From contig NC_053040.3 of the NCBI RefSeq assembly GCF_002575655.3, positions 353,157,267 to 353,221,266 of the forward strand: DNA of 64,000 bases. Direction: 5' to 3'. A model generated the notes under the pieces. The model searched no databases. It was not told where the DNA came from and saw nothing but the letters and a program-made list of their open reading frames with translations. Every line of letters starts with the position of its first letter. Within the stretch, counting starts at the first letter, position 1. Below are positions 1 through 10,030 of the stretch, one piece after another. Origin of the DNA: Aegilops tauschii subsp. strangulata (Eukaryota; Streptophyta; Magnoliopsida; Poales; Poaceae). Made by a program: the position numbers and the translations under genes.

Positions 1-2144
1 GTCGCTGGCTTCTCTCTAGCGCCATGCCTTGGACAAGGTTCATTTAACAGCTGCTCCAGTGTTGGACCTGACCCGCCGCCTCGGGGAGGGGGCCTCCCCT
101 TGCGTCGCTGGTTATTACCTTGGGAGTTGGCGTTGGCTACAAACTCTAGGCTGCCATCGGCCTTACGCTTGCCTCCTCCTTGATTCCCCGGGTTAAACTG
201 AGGACCCTTGCCGTTGCCATTCTTCTTTCCCTTCCCTGCCCTTTCATCGTCTGAAGGGGGATCCTTGGTACCATCGGAATCGGCGTACTTGACAAGAGCC
301 GCCATTAGGGTACCCATATCGGTGCAGTCGCGCTTGAGCCGCCTGAGCTTCATCTTAAGGGGCACAAAGCGACAGTTCTGTTCCAACATTAAGACTGCAG
401 AGCCGGCATCCATCTTATCTGATGAATGTATGATCTCCTTGACCCGGCGAACCCAATGGGTCGTGGACTCACCCTCCTGCTGCTTACAGTTAGTCAAATC
501 CACAATTGACATAGATTGCCTGCAGGTATCTTTGAAGTTTTGAATGAACCGGGCTTTCAGCTCAGCCCAAGACCCAATGGAGTTCGGCGGTAACCCTTTC
601 AACCACGTGCGGGCAGTTCCATCTAACATCATGGTGAAATATTTGGCCATGGCCGCCTCACTGACCTCCAGCAATTCCATAGCCATCTCATAACTCTCAA
701 TCCAGGCTGCAGGCTGTAAGTCCGCTGTATAGTTAGGCACCTTCCTAGGGCCCTTGAAGTCCTTAGGCAGACGTTCATTACGGATGGCTGGTACCAAACA
801 AGGGACACCCCCGGTCCTGGTAGAAATACCCACGTCAACGGACGTCGTCGGATAAGCCGGGGGGGTCTGATAAGCCGTCAATTGAGGCGCCTGCTCCGCC
901 TCTTGCCGCGCTTGGTCTGTTGCGTAGAAGGCTCCATTATGAGCCGGGCCATGGCCAGGGGGCGGGTCATGGCGTCGGACATTACTTGAACCGGTTGCGG
1001 AGACCATGTGCCGGCTGTAACTCGGGCTCTGGCCTGGACGAGGGGTCGAGTGGATCCTGTCGCGGCTGTAGGAGTACGCCTCTTGCTGCGCTAGTGCCGT
1101 CTGCAGGAGTTCCCTGACCCGGCGGGTTTCGATGGCCGCCGGAGAGTCGCCGTCAACGAGGAGAGCCGCCAGCCGTGCTGCCGCAGCTACCATGTTCTCC
1201 AGCGGGTTATCATAATGACCCGGGGGTATTGGCACATACTGAGGCGGGGCAGGGGGCACCTGGGGAGGCCCCATCACTCGTGGCTGAATAAGGGGTCCAG
1301 ACCCGGGCGCAATGACCTCTGGCGGGTTACTAGACCCTGCACCCGGCGTGTTGAAGAGATTGCGTGGATCGTAAACCGGCGGGAGTCGAGACTAGGCCTT
1401 CTGATGCCTCCTTCTCATGACCTCGTTGGTCGCGTTCTGATCCATCGTGAGTTGAAAGGACTGCGCCTGAATCAGCTGAGTCCGGGCGTCGAGAGCCGCC
1501 CGCTCCGCAGCCAGCCTGATCCCTTCCGCTGCAAGATCCTCTTTGGCTTTTATCAAATCCGATTTTAACTGTGCCACCTCCGCATCATGCTGAGCTTGAT
1601 TCGCCGGGTCAACCGTGGCGGTTAACAGGGCCGTCATCTTGTCCGTGAGATCCATCAGCACCTGAGCCGGAGAAGGCACCGGGTTTCCCGATCCAGCAGC
1701 GGGGTTCTGAACAGGCTGCGCACCAGCCATAAAAACTCCAACCTGACTTGGCGGCTCAAAGAGGTCCGGAATACTGTCGCCGTCGGAACAACCCATGAGC
1801 CCGCCATCTTGAAGTTGGTACAGCGAGTTTGATTCATCGGTGGCCGACTCGCCGTCGGAGCCGGCGGCCGTCTCATCACCGGATCCAGATCGATCGGTGA
1901 GTCCTCCATGGATACACCCCACAAAAGCATGCTTTAAGGCAGGCCGGGCCCGGGCGGGTCGTGCACGCTGAGCCGTTTCGATGAGATCGGCGCAGAGATC
2001 CGGCTCGGGGCCCGGCTCACCAATCTTGCCAATGAAGACATGAATTCCGCCAAAGGGGACCCGGTACCCGTACTCAATTGAGCCGGGCGTCGGGGCCCCA
2101 GTCCGCATCGTCGATGTAGAGCTTGCCGCGACGACTCTTGGTCA
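1..2144 (-). pseudogene. gag pseudogene, 3' end beyond window
   Basis: The reading frame would start at the ATG complementary to 2142-2144 (first residues MTKSRRGKLYIDDA). The other copy starts the same way at 30494. Gag is the structural protein that packages the element's RNA in cytoplasmic particles. The frame is broken within about 20 codons, where the copy has an extra C in the run near 2089-2094 compared with the complete element, and it re-enters at about 2075. The central capsid-like segment (about 365-760) is in one frame, with WVRRVKEIIHSSD and ARFIQNFKDTC readable. The frameshift makes it non-coding as a unit. Confidence 0.8.
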
Positions 2145-2211
2145 TCCGGCCCGCAGCGTATCCCTTGAGCCCTTCGAAGCTGCCCTTCAAGAACTCAGAT
2201 CCACCGTGCGC
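1..2211 (-). mobile_element. Truncated gag-region fragment of a Tat-lineage gypsy LTR retrotransposon
   Basis: This stretch is collinear with 28310-30558 of the complete Tat element in the same window and differs by scattered substitutions and small indels, so it is a second copy of that family. Homology stops at about 2211, just before where the primer-binding site and LTR should start; unrelated low-copy DNA follows. The left part lies outside the window. The copy has no LTR, primer site or pol here and is a dead fragment. It keeps some codons lost in the complete element: a CAG (complement of 714-716) stands where the complete copy has a TAG. Confidence 0.9.
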
Positions 2212-2546
2212 GTTTGTTTAGTTAATATACTACCGAAAATCTAGAGTAGTATTGTATCATCTGGACCGTCGAACTATAGAAATAAACGGTCTATATTGAG
2301 CTGATGTACCGTAAAGGTCTCTTCCACTAAGTAGGAGACGGAAGTTGGATCGTACACATACAGTGGTTGGTGCTTGCTAGAGGGCGGTCCATGTCAGCAG
2401 AGTGCGTGCACTCTTCCTGAACAGAAGCCCGAGAGACAGATGGTTGAGAAGAGTGGATAGGCACCTGACATGTCACTCTCCTCATAAGCTTGCTGAGCTG
2501 AACTCAACTCTGTAGAGAGGGAGAAGACGATCAAGGGTGCGCGGCA
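2212..2546. other. Low-copy upstream region of the 2547 gene
   Basis: AT-rich sequence begins abruptly where the gag fragment ends. It becomes purine- and pyrimidine-mixed near 2440-2546 and probably holds the promoter and 5' untranslated leader of the gene at 2547. I see no clear TATA box and no repeat. Confidence 0.4.
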
Positions 2547-3348
2547 ATGAAGATGGCGAGCAGTGCGCCCCTGTGTCAGCCTCATGGTCCTTGTGTTCGT
2601 CGGGGAAAGATGGCAGGCCCGGTCCAGAGCATCACCCGGGCGGAGATCGACCGTTTCTGGAGCAGAAAGAAGCTGGAGGAAGAGGAACGCCGGCTCGATG
2701 ACGAGAAGGAGGCTGCAAGGATCAAACTCAAGACTCTCAAGGCAAGTATACTTTTACCTTGTCATCGGTCAAGAATAATCTGTGTAATAATTTGATGATC
2801 CCATTTCATTCACTACCTGGTTTATACTTAATTGCATACCTCTTTTAATCGCAAAAATAAAAACTGCATAACCTCTTTAAACCTCAGTATGAGACTGGAG
2901 TATTATACAAGTATACATGGAAAGAATATTGTATGACAGCGTCATTTTGATACCTTTGCCATTTGTGTTTGTATAACTAATTTGGATCGGCCAAACTGTG
3001 TTAAGAGCAGCAAGAAGAATACATGCTTTTTGAACAAAGGATAAACGGGATTATAGGCGAGAAAACAGAGACAGCCGAGATGATGGAGGAGGGAGAGATC
3101 GCCAGGAACATCGAGATACAAATTGGCACTCAAGGATTGGTAGGCTCCCATCTCCTGATGTTACGCGCTATTTTTCTTTCTTCGCTCTACTGGTGATCGT
3201 GATATGGTGCGCACACCTTAACAATGTCTGACTCTCCTGCATGGTTCGAAAAGAAATGGATGCAAAACTGAAACTTTGGAAGTGCATACTAACTTCTGAA
3301 ATTTTGAAAGTGCAGGTGGAGGAAAAGCAGTTGTGCATATCTAAATGA
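2547..3348 (+). CDS. Small coiled-coil plant protein, three exons (function unknown)
   Basis: Exon 1 starts at the ATG at 2547; an in-frame ATG at about 2610 (MAGPVQSITRAEIDRFW) could be the true start and looks better conserved. Exon 1 ends either at 2741 before a GC donor (AAG|GCAAGT) or at 2745 before GTATAC. Exon 2 (3008 or 3006 to 3139) encodes QQEEYMLFEQRINGIIGEK and a Glu-rich helix ending IEIQIGTQGL. Exon 3 (3316-3348, after TGCAG) adds VEEKQLCISK and a TGA. The product is about 100-119 residues, highly charged (RKKLEEEERRLDDEKEAARIK) and predicted to be coiled coil, with no signal peptide or membrane segment. The EIDxFWxRKxxEEE signature resembles a small uncharacterised plant protein family as I remember it. 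Splice sites are inferred by eye. Confidence 0.6.
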
Positions 3349-4004
3349 ACCAGCAGTAGCATCCATTGATGATAACAGGAGTTGGAAGGATAACACCAGA
3401 TATACTCCACAGAAGATGCATTCAAGGTGCTCCCCGCCAGCACTTTACCAGATGAACTTGACTGCTTTTGGGATCTTCTAGATGCTGACACCAAGGATAA
3501 TGTGAAGCATAGGGATGCATTTTCCTTATGTGTCTCAATATGAATTTGAGTCAGATAATAAGTTTGATGAAAAGGGTACTTCTTGAGTCAAGCATGGAAC
3601 AGCCTTATCATTTAGGAGTAGCATGTTTGGGAATGCAGTGAATTTTAACGAAGCTCTTTTATGTTGCTTAGACTACAAGAACTTGTTGGCCCCCAAAGCA
3701 TCATCACAAGCTAATTGAATGCATATTCTGCTCGTGATAGTGGACACTCAAAATATCCATTACCAGTAGAATGGAAGTTCTAACATATATGAGTCGTGAT
3801 TTATTTGAATCACTCCCCTTCGATCACACCCATTATATGCAGGATAGGCGTGCACGTATGCGTGCTTGAAGTTCAGAGCCCCAAATCATGATATACTCTG
3901 CAACAAATTACTGAACTCATGGGGTTTGTGATAGTATGTGAAATCAAGCAAATAGCCACCGACAAAAACAAAATGACAATGCACCATTTGCAATATAAAA
4001 CATA
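3349..4004. other. 3' flank of the 2547 gene
   Basis: This is AT-rich low-copy DNA after the putative last exon. It probably includes the 3' untranslated region. No coding potential longer than about 100 codons is convincing, and no mobile element was recognised. Confidence 0.4.
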
Positions 4005-4097
4005 CTCCCTACGTAACAAAACACGTGTCGTGGTTTTAGTTCAAATTTAGTTCAAATTTGAACTAAAACCACGACACTTATTTTGGAATGGAGGGAG
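4005..4097. mobile_element. Stowaway-type MITE
   Basis: A 93-bp element starts CTCCCTACGT and ends GGAATGGAGGGAG, flanked by TA on both sides (4003-4004 and 4098-4099). The interior is a near-perfect hairpin: TGTCGTGGTTTTAGTTCAAA pairs with TTTGAACTAAAACCACGACA around 4026-4077. The CTCCCT terminus, TA duplication and size match the Tc1/mariner-derived Stowaway group that is abundant in grass gene islands. It has no coding capacity. It sits between the tail-to-tail genes at 2547 and 5642. Confidence 0.92.
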
Positions 4098-5306
4098 TAG
4101 TAATTTTGAGTTCTTGGCCATACAGGAATGTCTGAGAGAACAGTAGCACACAGAAGCTAACCAGAAACACTGCCAAAAGAAATTAGAAGAATGAATGGCA
4201 CAAGAGCATCATGAACTTGTTACCAATCAGAGGAAAAAGTGCTTATGCGATAACCCCAAGGAAATATTTGACTCATCCAGGATTACCCTTCAAGCTGAAC
4301 GAAGTACAATAAAACAAAAAAAAAGGAGGCTTCATTTCAGGCCTAGTACATAAAACAAAATAAAGAAGGTAAATGTGGAATTAGCAGAAAGGCAGAACAC
4401 AAAGATAGAGCAAAACATTAATATAACATGTACTATACTTTTTTTGCAGTTCTAAGGTATAACTCAACAAAGATCCAAAGTATGTGAACTAATATCTCTA
4501 GAGAAATCTCACTTATGCAGCTAGTCATTCAGCACTATGCAAGGAATCCAATTAAAATAAATAATTTCCGGATTTTGTTGTATCCTCTAACAGCAAAATG
4601 CTGCAAATTTTACATGATGCCAAACACAGTAATTTATGCATGTATGATACAATATATGCAGTAGAAGCTAGAATTTCCCAGTCTGATAATGGTACAAAGA
4701 ACAACAAAACCAACTGCCATAGTTGCAGAAGATTCCCAGCATTGCATCCCTCGATAAGCAGGTTTCACAGGCAAACCAATTACAATATTTCTGAATATGG
4801 AAATACTTCGCGTTTGCAGTAGGCTTGTAAATATGATGATTCAAAAGCTAGAGCCTACTACAAATGATTCTAAGCAATGACATAACTGAAGGGCACGAGG
4901 AGGCCAGGCCACACCAGCATACAACCATACAACCTCTCTGGAATCTGACTTCAATCGAATGAACATAAATACACCACACACAGAAAACACTCATCAGACT
5001 ATTAAATTACAAATACGAAAGGGTAGTTGCGATAAAGTGGAAAAGTGCAGGTTCAATCCCAGTGTTTTACAAGAAATGTAATCTGGACCTTGTGCCCTAA
5101 CTCTCCACAAGTCCACTCTCTATCGCTGCCCATCTAACCTGATCTGCGTTCTCAAATAAAAGGTTGCACAGATTTTGCACGAAAAGTCCAGCACACCTAC
5201 TTTTCAGCTTCTGCTGCTGTGAAAACTGAACCACATCAAACAATTGTTTCGATGAATTCAAGGGAGATAACTGAATATTGAAACAGTCCCCATGATACAG
5301 CTCAAA
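4098..5306. other. Intergenic region between two convergent genes
   Basis: This low-copy AT-rich sequence contains the 3' ends of the plus-strand gene at 2547 and the minus-strand LYRM2-like gene. The part near 4900-5306 is probably 3' untranslated sequence of the latter. No repeat or further exon is evident. Confidence 0.4.
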
Positions 5307-5642
5307 TTATCCGTTTCCTGTCATGTCAAGCATCTCATCAAGGCCCTTCAATCTCTGTAGTCCTTCACTAATTAAAAACTTAATCTTTTGCTTATCATCA
5401 CAACTGCGATTTTTTTCAATCTCCGCCCGTACTGTCTGCCTCAACTCATCTGGACAAAGAACGGCAAACATAATTAGCAAATTTCAAAGATAACAGCACA
5501 CAGCAGATAAAAGAGCAAGGTTTAAAAATGACAGACCACGAGCATGTTCAGGGGCTCGGCGAGTCATACGCAGTGCCTGCCTATAAAATTTGAGGACACG
5601 CGCACGCAAAATGAAAGCCCGTAAATCCATGAATTGAGCCAT
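5307..5642 (-). CDS. LYR-motif protein, LYRM2-like (Complex1_LYR family), two exons
   Basis: Exon 1 runs from the ATG at 5642 down to 5537 and encodes MAQFMDLRAFILRARVLKFY and the RQALRMTRRAPEHAR segment. The intron (5450-5536) has GT and AG ends. Exon 2 (5449-5307) encodes DELRQTVRAEIEKNRSCDD, then KQKIKFLISEGLQRLKGLDE and a TAA, 82 residues in total. LYR proteins are small basic mitochondrial three-helix proteins that bind acyl carrier protein and help assemble respiratory complexes or Fe-S enzymes. LYRM2 has been linked to complex I. Length and the KNR...DD...I..L...G...L..L pattern fit LYRM2. The motif's Leu is Phe here (FYR). A GC-rich block at 6580-6880 probably contains a 5' untranslated exon. 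The frame is intact. Confidence 0.85.
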
Positions 5643-6556
5643 CGGAGAACACCTTACTTAATAGAAAGCAGTGATCATTCCATTTGGATCCTCCTGTCAC
5701 ACTGAATATTCAACAAGAATGGATATATGAGCAGCAAGTTATAGTACTTATAAAGGTATTTGGGCGCTTGCCTGATGTACAATTAGTCATTTGTGTCAGA
5801 TAAATCCTAAGAAAAGTTTAAAATATTCACCAATAAAATTGAACAAGTATACTGTATACACGGATATGCTACTGCTTCTACGTCGGAAATATAATAAATT
5901 GCATCACCAGACACCCCTTCTAGAATGGCAATTATGCATTGACAATACATTTTGATGTTCTCAAGAATAACACCCAGAGTGCCTATGCTCTTCAGGAATG
6001 AAAATCAGCTGATAATGATCAGCCACTCAAACTTGTGCACCATGTCCAACTCGACACGCAGCAAAGAGTAAAAATGCACAGGCTACACTCGGGGGAATAT
6101 CATTATGTTATTGACAGATTACCATAGTGCTCGATACTCAATAGCCTATCTGGACAACACATTTCCATCGTACTGTCACGGTCTTATTTTTGCTTGTTCA
6201 ACAACCATGATCACAGATTTACCTATACGGCCCAGAAATGAGTATGAGTCGGCTACTCGGAAAGCAACTCGTCTGGGGCATTTCAACCAACACCTAGTGC
6301 TCACACATACAGATGGGTTATATCAATGAACAACTGATAACTGCTCGTGTCACTCCAAAAGGAACTCCCACCAGCCTCTAGACAATCCAAAGTCCATACA
6401 GGTCACTCAAACGTCTGGCCATCGCAATGCCCAGGCAGACGCAGAATTTCCAGAGAACAATAAGTTTACAAATGGAAATCAAGGTCCATGAGCAATTAAA
6501 GTACGAATTAGTTATACTATTGGGAATCAACACGAACGGTTAAAAAGGACAAGTCA
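5643..6556. other. Probable 5' UTR intron and upstream region of the LYRM2-like gene
   Basis: AT-rich sequence lies between the coding start and the GC-rich block at 6580-6880. If the first non-coding exon is in that block, this is intron sequence of the minus-strand gene. The splice sites could not be fixed. No other gene or repeat was recognised. Confidence 0.4.
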
Positions 6557-6577
6557 GGGGGGGGGGGGGGGGGGGGG
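6557..6577. repeat. 21-bp G homopolymer
   Basis: An uninterrupted run of 21 G lies on the plus strand (C on the strand of the LYRM2-like gene), directly downstream of the GC-rich block. Runs of this length are unstable in replication and prone to assembly error, so the exact length is uncertain. Confidence 0.85.
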
Positions 6578-6579
6578 TG

Positions 6580-6878
6580 TATTAAGGAGGGCTGCCTCGC
6601 TGCCGGCAGCCGCCGCCGCCGGAGTCGCCGTCGATTGCCGGGCTGGAGAGGGGGGCGGCTCTGTCGGTAGCAGCATACAGAGAGGGGACAGGAGAAAATG
6701 GAGAGAGGATGGAGGGAAGCACCTCGATGGAGGACACCGCCTGGTCGCTTGAGAGGGCACCGCTGCTCCCTGGGGCGAAGAACCAGAGAGGAGGTCGGAT
6801 CGAGCGACGGCGGATCCGCGGTGGCCGGCGTCGGGAAGTCGACCGCACCTACACGTCCAGCCGCGCTGCTCCGAATCC
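6580..6878 (-). promoter_or_regulatory. GC-rich putative first exon and core promoter of the LYRM2-like gene
   Basis: The block is strongly GC-rich, in contrast with its AT-rich surroundings. On the minus strand it has the CT-rich, CCG-repeat look of a grass 5' leader, and several short open frames overlap here without resembling proteins. It lies 0.9-1.2 kb upstream of the LYRM2-like start codon and directly abuts a LINE insertion. Its assignment as promoter or leader rests on composition only. Confidence 0.4.
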
Positions 6879-6895
6879 AAGCCGGGCCATGTTTT

Positions 6896-7525
6896 TTTTT
6901 AAGGGTACCAAGCCGGCCATGTTTTTTTAGGCAACCTCACGAAGCTTTTATTAATTCGTCACAATGTTTACAAGGACGGATGGTAAATTTCTGGGATGTC
7001 CTAACCAAACATGGCGGCCACCACCGAGAGATGAAGCATGCTTCGCTAAGTTGTGAGCTTCAAAATTTGAGCTCCTAAACTCATGACTGAAATTAAAAAA
7101 ATCAAAAGCTAAAGAATGTTCAACTATTTCATGAATAACTGCTTCATAGCTTGCCAAATTCTCCTTATGTATGTCTTGCACCACCGTTTTGCAGTCCGAA
7201 GCAACTTGGATGCGCCTCAAATAGAGATCATCTGCCAATGCGAGCGCTTCTCTGTTGGCTAGGGATTCCAAAGTCGGGGGATCCACAATATATCTAAAAG
7301 AAAGAGTCGACGCTCCCATAAATATATCTCTGTCATCTTTGTAATTGACCCCGACTGCCCCATCATAATTGGTTACCGCTGCATCGACGTTGAACTTCGC
7401 GTCACCTGATGGCGGGGCGAGCCATCTCGTTGGTCTAGCGCTGGTCGGAGGGGCCATCGGTGGTTGCCTGTTATTGATCACTTGTAGCTCCCCCAAATAT
7501 TTAGATATGAAGCTATTAACAGAGT
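6896..7525 (-). mobile_element. 5'-truncated LINE (non-LTR retrotransposon) with 17-bp target-site duplication
   Basis: The insert is flanked by AAGCCGGGCCATGTTTT at 6879-6895 and 7526-7542. Next to the left copy is a T run (poly(A) on the minus strand), as expected for target-primed reverse transcription. A second, imperfect copy of the target motif plus T run occurs at 6910-6928, so the tail region is compound. Only the last ~600 bp of the element are present. Confidence 0.85.
6951..7525 (-). pseudogene. LINE ORF2 C-terminal RNase H-like domain, truncated
   Basis: About 190 codons are open to the stop at 6951. Readable segments include PPSGDAKFNVDAAV, LANREALALADDLYLRR, QVASDCKTVVQDIHK and EAHNLAKHASSLGGGRHVWL. 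These match the reverse-transcriptase-like RVT_3 domain that ends many plant LINE ORF2 proteins: D of NVDAA, E of REALAL, D of ASDCK, and the AHNLAK helix. The domain would degrade RNA in RNA:DNA hybrids. Endonuclease and polymerase regions are absent because of 5' truncation, so it cannot act. Confidence 0.85.
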
Positions 7526-7542
7526 AAGCCGGGCCATGTTTT

Positions 7543-8350
7543 ACTACTGTTCTCTGCACATGATGAGTAGAGAGATGGGCCGAACCGAACTGCAGTATAG
7601 GCCCATAAGACCAGGTTTAGATCATCTGAATTGAAACATTTCTCCAAGTCCCCCAAGAAAAACATTCTCAAAAAAAATCTGAATTGAAAGGTTACCTGAA
7701 AACACCTTGTATTTTGAGACGAATGTAGTAGCAACGAAGCTGGAAAGAGATGGTTAGGCAGTCGATGACATAGATTAAAAAGAGACATCCAATTCGCAGT
7801 AATACCAAATGCAACTCAAGTTTGTCTAAAAAAAAATGCAACTCAAGTTGTCTCAAAAAAAAAATGCAACTCAAGTATAGCAGCATGAATACTTTGCGTT
7901 TTGAAGAGGAACTGCTTGAACATCGTAAAACACAGTGCATTTCTGTCGTTTCCGCTCTGGATCCGCCACTTGCGGCAAGGAGTGCTCCGTACTTCCGCAC
8001 CCAACAGCGGCCTATATACATTACACGCATCTTGTTGCTAGATTAGATCAGGAATAACGTATCCGTATAATAACGTTGTTGACCTACATGGAGTAAACTG
8101 CCAGCCTAGGAACGTAGGTTCGTTGAAGTACCCTTGAAGGAGCAGTCCGTCAGGTCACTCGTAAGTAACCCGTGACGAGACCTCGGGGAGATATGTCAAC
8201 GCGAGTAAACCTTACGTGCCCCCTTGGTCTGCAACTCCCAAATGTTCCACCCCACCATCGATCTCGCTTCCGCTCTCGAGAAAGCAGAGATCTTTCCACC
8301 CCCTAGACGTACGCGTGTGCCGCAGAAACCGATGCGTTCAACCGGGCCTG
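7543..8350. other. Low-copy sequence left of the MULE
   Basis: AT-rich, then mixed composition. The only structure seen is the short tandem repeat at 7809-7877. The end (8216-8350) joins uninterrupted to 10615 onward if the MULE is removed. No convincing gene is visible. Confidence 0.35.
7809..7877. repeat. Short tandem repeat, ~27-bp unit, three copies
   Basis: ATGCAACTCAAGT occurs at 7809, 7836 and 7864; the first two copies are each followed by a TGTCT-type segment and an A run. It looks like replication slippage in A-rich DNA. No function is implied. Confidence 0.8.
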
Positions 8351-8495
8351 CGGCAACGAGGACAAAATTTCTGTTCTGACCTTTACAGCAAACTTAAGCA
8401 CGAATTGACCCTGCTTCTGAAATATTTTTGAATCTGACCTTTTTTGGTCACGCCAACATTCATGGCGTCTGGATTGCATGGGAGACGTCACGGTG

Positions 8496-8704
8496 GGATC
8501 CGGCTTGCCTGCTCCCTCTCCATGCTCCCATCCGTGGTCCCACTTCATCCTACGGCTGTTCTTTTCCCTTTTTCTTTTCTAATCTAATCATCTCCCCCTG
8601 ATTTTCAGGGGGTGGGGCCGGACCTTATTTTCTTCCAATCAAATCAAGCCACGTATGCGGGAGCACGGATGGGAGCATGGGAAGGGAGCAGGCAAGTCTT
8701 GTCC
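8496..8704. mobile_element. Mutator-type MITE (209 bp) inside the left arm of the MULE
   Basis: Duplications GTCACGGTG flank it at 8487-8495 and 8705-8713. Its termini are inverted repeats: GGATCCGGCTTGCCTGCTCC against the complement of 8685-8704, with pairing that continues through CATGCTCCCATCCGTG. The opposite arm of the MULE (around 10470-10485) has one copy of the target and no insert, which defines the boundaries exactly. It has no coding capacity. Confidence 0.9.
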
Positions 8705-8939
8705 GTCACGGTGCCCGGCGTTTGGCCCTGACCCATACTCGTCCGGTTGGCGCTGACATGGCAAAGACGAAACGCCATTGATCTTGGCGTCTGGTCGAAA
8801 CGCCGTAGCCGTAGGCGTTTGGTCCTTTGTATTTCTCAACCCGCACATATGCATACAACAATTAATCGGTTTCTTCATTCTTTGTCCTCGTCCGATGCAC
8901 CACACCAGTACAACGTCGATTGGAACTTTAAAACTCAAA

Positions 8940-10030
8940 AGAACATGCCTATAAATTCTTGCACTCCATCTCCTCACTCTATAATTCTATGCTCAGTCCT
9001 TTCCACTTCTCTCCTTTGTCATTCTACTCCTATGTGCGCGTCGTGATGCCGCGGGCTGAAGTGGCAGTGGTGCCGCATTCATGCCGCCGCAGAGCATGCA
9101 ACAGCCGACACTGATGCGGAAATGTGATCGAAGGGAGGGAGGATAGCGTTGACCGACGCTACCTCTCGGCAGCCGCCGCTTCAATGCGGACACAAGTTCC
9201 CGAGGAATCAACTCTGGCTGATGTGACGCATTGAAGCGGACCGCCCCTTCGCTTGGCCCTCGCCGCGGCTATTGAACCAGATCGAACGCCGCGTGAAGGA
9301 GGAGCCGGCCACGCCCCCGCACCACCGTGGCGTCTAGATCAGACACCACGTAAAGGACGAGCCTGTGTCCCCGCCACGCAGCCGGTACGGCCGCATTGAC
9401 GCGACGTTCTCGCCGCCGCGCCGCCACTGCCTCACCGTCAAGGAGGAGGTGCCGCCCGCGATCAAGAAGGCGCGGGGCCGCCTCCTCCACTACCGCAGCG
9501 GTGCCTCGGTCTCAAGGGACGTCATGTCTAAGGCGAAGCGCGCGGCTCGACAACAGGAGAGGTATGACCAGCACAATGCCAGTCGCCGCTCCGTGTTCGC
9601 CAAGGGCGACGTGGCCGCCGAACTGGGACCGCAACGACCCAAACCTCGCCACCGCGTGGGCGCTCGACCGCTCTGTGACCACCGCGGAGACGGCCGCTAG
9701 GCGTCGCCGCTGCCTTGACGGCGAGTTCGCCAAGATCAACGAGGAGTGATCGCTTAGCGACTGCTCTGCCAACGCCGGTCGCGGCAAGGCCGCCGCTAGG
9801 GCTCCGAAGGCCACGTCGGTAGTGGTCGCAGCGGCACTCCGCACGACGCAGCAGGAGGCGGAGCGGCTCCCCCGCGAGCAGCAGGTAGTCGCGGCCCTCC
9901 GGTGTCGTACCTCCGCTGGAGGGACCACGACGATGGCGCCGACGGAGACGGCGGTGCGGCAGGGCGTGGCGGCCACGAATACGAGGTGGTCGCCCGGCAT
10001 AGGGTTTATGTTTTTTCTATTTTTTTAGTT
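8940..10030 (+). pseudogene. GC-rich gene-like cargo of the MULE, frame-broken
   Basis: A TATA-like CCTATAAATTC at about 8949 precedes a CT-rich leader and a GC-rich region (9040-10000); an AT-rich 3' flank follows. In one frame, three segments RVKEEPATPP (9290), HVKDEPVSPP (9347) and TVKEEVPP (9434) are separated by acidic/basic linkers. An in-frame TAG lies between the first two. A second frame from about 9620 reads RNDPNLATAWALDRSVTTAE, which looks like real coding sequence before a TGA near 9747. VK(E/D)E fits the SUMO-acceptor consensus psi-K-x-E. The source gene was not recognised, and no intact product exists here. Confidence 0.5.

Noticed and set aside
6554..6880. Pro/Ser-rich frames over the GC-rich block
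   Set aside because: They include the G homopolymer and CCG repeats, have no domain, and overlap a probable non-coding leader.
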